Below, piece by piece: positions 8,065 through 9,785 of a DNA stretch of 9,785 bases; position 1 is the first letter of the stretch, and every line of letters begins with the position of its first letter. This DNA comes from Bacteroidales bacterium. GTDB taxonomy: Bacteria > Bacteroidota > Bacteroidia > Bacteroidales > P3. A program made the translations under genes and the position numbers. The stretch lies in the NCBI GenBank assembly GCA_017647065.1, contig JAGCLI010000098.1:1-9785 (forward strand), written 5' to 3'. The notes beneath the pieces are model-generated. The model worked only from the letters and a program-made list of their open reading frames with translations, ran no database searches and was not told the DNA's origin.

Positions 8065-8733
8065 TTAATTCCTCGTCTCTTTTATTTTATTATTTCTTAA
8101 TTGGGTTAATATTCTTCCAATTTTTTCTTTAGTGTAGTCCTCTATCTGCCGCCAGATTAACCCAGAAAGTGAGTCGGGAAGATTCAAGGATTCACGGAAG
8201 TAGTAAGGGAAGGAAGTTATTTCAAAATTCTTACCATAAAAACAGGGATTTAGTAACACTTGACGAAAAACTAAATCGTTATTAAAAAGTTTTTTCCATG
8301 TATCTATATCTTTAACATCGAGAGTAGAAATACTACTACAATTAAAAAAATTTAAGTCCAAAAAAACTTTTTGGTTTTCGGGGTTTGTCGAATCAATTTT
8401 AATTTTTTCTAAAATTTTGTTTATTTTATCTAAATTATCATTTAATCTCTTTATATCTTCATAATTATTTATCTTCACACACTCACTCATCAAGTTTATT
8501 TCTCCCTTTATCTCCATATTTTTCATTGCCCTACTCACATCTACACTGAGAGGTTTATTTTCCCATTCTGCAAATATGTATGATAACGCTTGAAGAGTTT
8601 TTTGTGAAAAATTTCCCTTTTTCAAATTCCTATTTAGTGTAACAGGGTGTATTCCTATTTTATATGCAAGTTCTTGTTGAGTAACCCCCATTTCTTTCAT
8701 GTATTGTTTAATTATTTTTATTGCCCTTGTCAT
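8065..8733 (-). CDS. XRE/Cro-type helix-turn-helix DNA-binding protein with uncharacterised C-terminal domain
   Basis: I chose the ATG at 8731-8733 (222 residues, MTRAIKIIKQYMKEMGVTQ). The in-frame ATG at 8766 would add 11 residues but lies upstream of a TAATTTTG -7 box at 8755-8762, and the HTH fold begins naturally at the later start. Residues 14-50 are a helix-turn-helix: MGVTQQELAYKIGIHPVTL followed by NRNLKKGNFSQKTLQALSYIF. Residues about 80-115 (NNYEDIKRLNDNLDKINKILEKI) are probably a helical coiled-coil linker. The remaining hundred or so residues, with aromatic stretches such as ITSFPYYFRESLNLPDSLSGL and a basic helical end, match no family I recognise. The promoter region contains repeated TTAGCA/TGCTAA sites, so it likely represses itself and perhaps the divergent HAD operon. 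Codons end mostly in A near the start, unlike rlmN, which hints at transfer. Role as regulator is inferred from the HTH and position. Confidence 0.8.
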   Translation of the reverse strand: MTRAIKIIKQYMKEMGVTQQELAYKIGIHPVTLNRNLKKGNFSQKTLQALSYIFAEWENKPLSVDVSRAMKNMEIKGEINLMSECVKINNYEDIKRLNDNLDKINKILEKIKIDSTNPENQKVFLDLNFFNCSSISTLDVKDIDTWKKLFNNDLVFRQVLLNPCFYGKNFEITSFPYYFRESLNLPDSLSGLIWRQIEDYTKEKIGRILTQLRNNKIKETRN

Positions 8734-8754
8734 AACTTTTTTATGTATTTTTTG

Positions 8755-8762
8755 CAAAATTA
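8755..8762 (-). promoter_or_regulatory. -7 box of the HTH regulator promoter
   Basis: The minus strand reads TAATTTTG, matching TAnnTTTG. It lies 21 bases upstream of the ATG at 8733, giving an A-rich leader of about 10-17 nt. There is no exact TTTG at the -33 spacing; the position is occupied by a TTTTAGCA stretch that belongs to the repeated half-sites, so a bound regulator would cover the promoter. This box is the main reason for preferring the downstream start codon. Confidence 0.6.
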
Positions 8763-8795
8763 GCATTTTTTTAAAAAAAAGTGCTAAAATGCTAA
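8760..8795. promoter_or_regulatory. Inverted-repeat operator candidate (TTAGCA...TGCTAA cluster)
   Basis: TTAGCATTTT at 8760-8769 is the exact reverse complement of AAAATGCTAA at 8786-8795 (10-bp arms, 16-bp spacer). A further TGCTAA at 8782-8787 lies in tandem with the one at 8790-8795, 8 bp apart. The half-site at 8760 and the one at 8782 are 22 bp apart centre to centre, about two helical turns, flanking a T7/A8 core. The cluster overlaps the -7 box of the HTH regulator, an arrangement expected of an autoregulatory operator. Binding by the adjacent regulator is inferred. Confidence 0.6.
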
Positions 8796-8873
8796 CTTTT
8801 TTTTTCTTTTTAGGTGGATTCTAAGATATGCTAATATCATTATATGAGTGTAGAACAAAAAAAATAAATAAAA
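8767..8873. other. Divergent intergenic region between HTH regulator and HAD gene
   Basis: This AT-rich stretch separates two divergent genes and holds the regulatory signals for both. It contains a T7/A8 run at 8766-8780, the right half of the operator cluster, a poly-T tract at 8797-8810 broken by one C, the GATATGCTAATATC palindrome, and an A-rich leader before the HAD start. No RNA gene or terminator is apparent. Confidence 0.6.
8825..8838. promoter_or_regulatory. Palindrome with a fourth TGCTAA site upstream of the HAD gene
   Basis: GATATGCTAATATC has 5-bp perfect arms (GATAT/ATATC) around GCTA and contains TGCTAA at 8829-8834, the same hexamer as in the cluster at 8760-8795. It lies 35 bp upstream of the HAD start codon, where a promoter for the plus-strand genes would be expected. 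No clear TAnnTTTG box is visible on the plus strand between 8797 and 8873, so the plus-strand promoter itself remains unidentified. Confidence 0.4.
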
Positions 8874-9437
8874 ATGAAAGAAGAATTAAAAACAATTAAA
8901 GCAGTTTTAGCAGATTTTGATGGCACGCTTTTTAATACGTGGGTAAATCCTTATGCTAGGGGAGAAAAGAAATTTGATTGGAAAGAGGTAGAAAAGAATA
9001 TACCTAATTGTGCCTTATACGAGGGGTGGAAAGGAGTTTTTGCTTGGTTAAAAAGTAAGCAAATACCTATCGGAATAGTTTCTCACTGCACCAAGGGGTA
9101 TATCTCAAAGACTCTTAAATATTGGGGATTAAATGATGTATTTTCTTGTCTTTTAACTCGTTATGGTAATGGCACACGCTACAGTGGAAAGGTAAGTAAA
9201 GATAAATTGATATCCCTTGCTCTTCAAGCAGATGCTTTTAAGGGTATAGAGGCAGGGGAGGTTCTTTATCTGTCCGACCAAGTTAAAGACATGTCTATTA
9301 CCCGCAAGGCAGGTGCTATTCCTATCGGATGTTTATGGGGAAGTAAAGAAAAACAAGAGTTAGAAAAAGAAGGTTGTATCACATTAGATGCTCCCTTAGA
9401 ACTTATACAATTAATTAAAAATCAATTAAATATATGA
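8874..9437 (+). CDS. HAD-superfamily hydrolase (phosphatase-like)
   Basis: A complete 187-residue protein with the four haloacid dehalogenase motifs. Motif I is DFDGTLF with nucleophile D14 and D16. Motif II is S70 in IGIVSHC. The motif III lysine is probably K109 or K111 in SGKVSKDKL. Motif IV is LYLSDQVKDM with D135 and D139. The helical cap insertion between motifs I and II (about residues 20-58) is short and contains a charged stretch (ARGEKKFDWKEVEKN). The overall pattern resembles small phosphoglycolate-phosphatase-like enzymes that remove phosphate from small metabolites, but the substrate cannot be inferred. All catalytic aspartates are present, so it should be active. The start is preceded by an A-rich leader typical of the phylum. 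Its last bases overlap the next gene (ATGA), implying coupled translation, and it faces away from the HTH regulator that may control it. Confidence 0.9.
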   Translation: MKEELKTIKAVLADFDGTLFNTWVNPYARGEKKFDWKEVEKNIPNCALYEGWKGVFAWLKSKQIPIGIVSHCTKGYISKTLKYWGLNDVFSCLLTRYGNGTRYSGKVSKDKLISLALQADAFKGIEAGEVLYLSDQVKDMSITRKAGAIPIGCLWGSKEKQELEKEGCITLDAPLELIQLIKNQLNI

Positions 9438-9769
9438 ATTACATTAAATTTGACATCGAGTTTCTCTCTAAGATAAAAGAGAAGTTAGGGGGATTAAACT
9501 CTACACAAGCATTGATAATCTCCTACATTAAAAATTGGGGTAAGAAGGGATGTGGAATGCCTCAGAGCACGATAGCGAGGGAACTTTTCCTTTCTCTTCG
9601 GAGTTTAAAAAACTATTTACCTACGCTTATAAATCAAGGAGTTATAGAAAAAAAGTGTGTAGGGTTTAAAAAACATAAATATTTTTTTAATGAAAATTAC
9701 CTAAAAAATAAAAATGTAGATATTTATAATAGCGAAGAAGATGAAGATGAAGATGAAGAATTCTTTTAG
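9434..9769 (+). CDS. Small winged-helix DNA-binding protein with acidic C-terminal tail
   Basis: This 111-residue protein starts at the ATG that overlaps the HAD stop by 4 bp. Residues about 20-85 look like a winged helix: NSTQALIISYIKNW (helix 1), MPQSTIARELFLSLRSLKNYL (helices 2 and 3, recognition helix in SLRSLKNYL), then LINQGVIEKKCVGFKKHKYFF (wing). Similar domains occur in phage and plasmid replication or primosome-type proteins and in small regulators of Bacteroidota mobile elements; I cannot assign it more closely. The end is strongly acidic (EEDEDEDEE at 101-109) and finishes in two phenylalanines. It probably acts with the upstream HAD gene, since the two are translationally coupled. 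Function unknown; DNA binding is inferred from fold pattern alone. Confidence 0.8.
   Translation: MNYIKFDIEFLSKIKEKLGGLNSTQALIISYIKNWGKKGCGMPQSTIARELFLSLRSLKNYLPTLINQGVIEKKCVGFKKHKYFFNENYLKNKNVDIYNSEEDEDEDEEFF
9734..9760 (+). repeat. GAAGAT hexanucleotide microsatellite in coding sequence
   Basis: Three perfect GAAGAT units (9737-9754) are flanked by GAA and GAAGAA. They encode alternating Glu-Asp in the acidic tail of the winged-helix protein. Because the unit is six bases, slippage would lengthen or shorten the tail by Glu-Asp pairs without breaking the frame. Confidence 0.75.
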
Positions 9770-9785
9770 AGTGCAAAATCTGTAC

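Noticed and set aside
8760..8795. Inverted repeat considered as a rho-independent terminator
   Set aside because: Stem is A/T-rich with little G+C, it lies between divergent promoters where no transcript ends, and it overlaps a promoter box.
8825..8838. Palindrome considered as a dif/XerCD recombination site because of the nearby skew reversal
   Set aside because: It lacks two 11-bp arms around a 6-bp centre and lies about 5 kb from the skew change; it fits better as a regulator binding site.
9770..9785. GTGCAAAATC sequence after the last gene as a minus-strand promoter box
   Set aside because: The minus strand reads AGATTTTG rather than TAnnTTTG, and any transcript would run antisense into the winged-helix gene.

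Overview
This AT-rich window (roughly two-thirds A+T by eye) comes from the chromosome of a member of the Bacteroidota, most likely an uncultured Bacteroidales. Three things point there: a large secreted protease ending in a type IX secretion (T9SS) type A sorting domain, promoter boxes of the Bacteroidota type (TTTG, about 19 bp, TAnnTTTG), and A-rich translation starts without Shine-Dalgarno sequences.

Layout: from 8733 down to base 1 every gene lies on the minus strand. In transcription order they are an XRE-type DNA-binding protein (8065-8733), rlmN (6999-8033), a 1390-residue M6-family metalloprotease (2809-6981), nadC (1945-2799), a YihY/BrkB membrane protein (895-1944), and a DegT/DnrJ-family aminotransferase that runs off the left edge (890 to 1). 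The gaps are 31, 17, 9, 0 and 4 bp, so rlmN to the aminotransferase looks like one compact transcription unit with extra internal promoters. One such promoter, with both boxes at canonical spacing, lies in the 3' end of rlmN and would drive the protease. On the right, a HAD-family hydrolase (8874-9437) and a small winged-helix protein with an acidic tail (9434-9769) are transcribed divergently and overlap by 4 bp.

How the genes relate: rlmN (rRNA methylation), nadC (NAD synthesis) and yihY are housekeeping-type genes. The protease is a secreted cargo protein. The aminotransferase probably serves surface sugar synthesis. The right-hand trio (HTH regulator, HAD, winged helix) looks like an accessory cassette. 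Its regulator gene has synonymous-codon bias unlike adjacent rlmN, and the divergent intergenic region carries four copies of a TTAGCA/TGCTAA half-site, which suggests autoregulation.

The most interesting non-gene signal is a reversal of synonymous-site strand bias inside the protease gene. The coding strand ends codons in T/G in rlmN and the N-terminal part of the protease, but in A in the C-terminal part and further left. No gene changes strand there. The direction of the change fits two replication forks converging, i.e. a position near the replication terminus, though this needs whole-genome skew to confirm. I found no CRISPR array, tRNA, rRNA or insertion sequence. No stretch over 300 bp lacks a gene.
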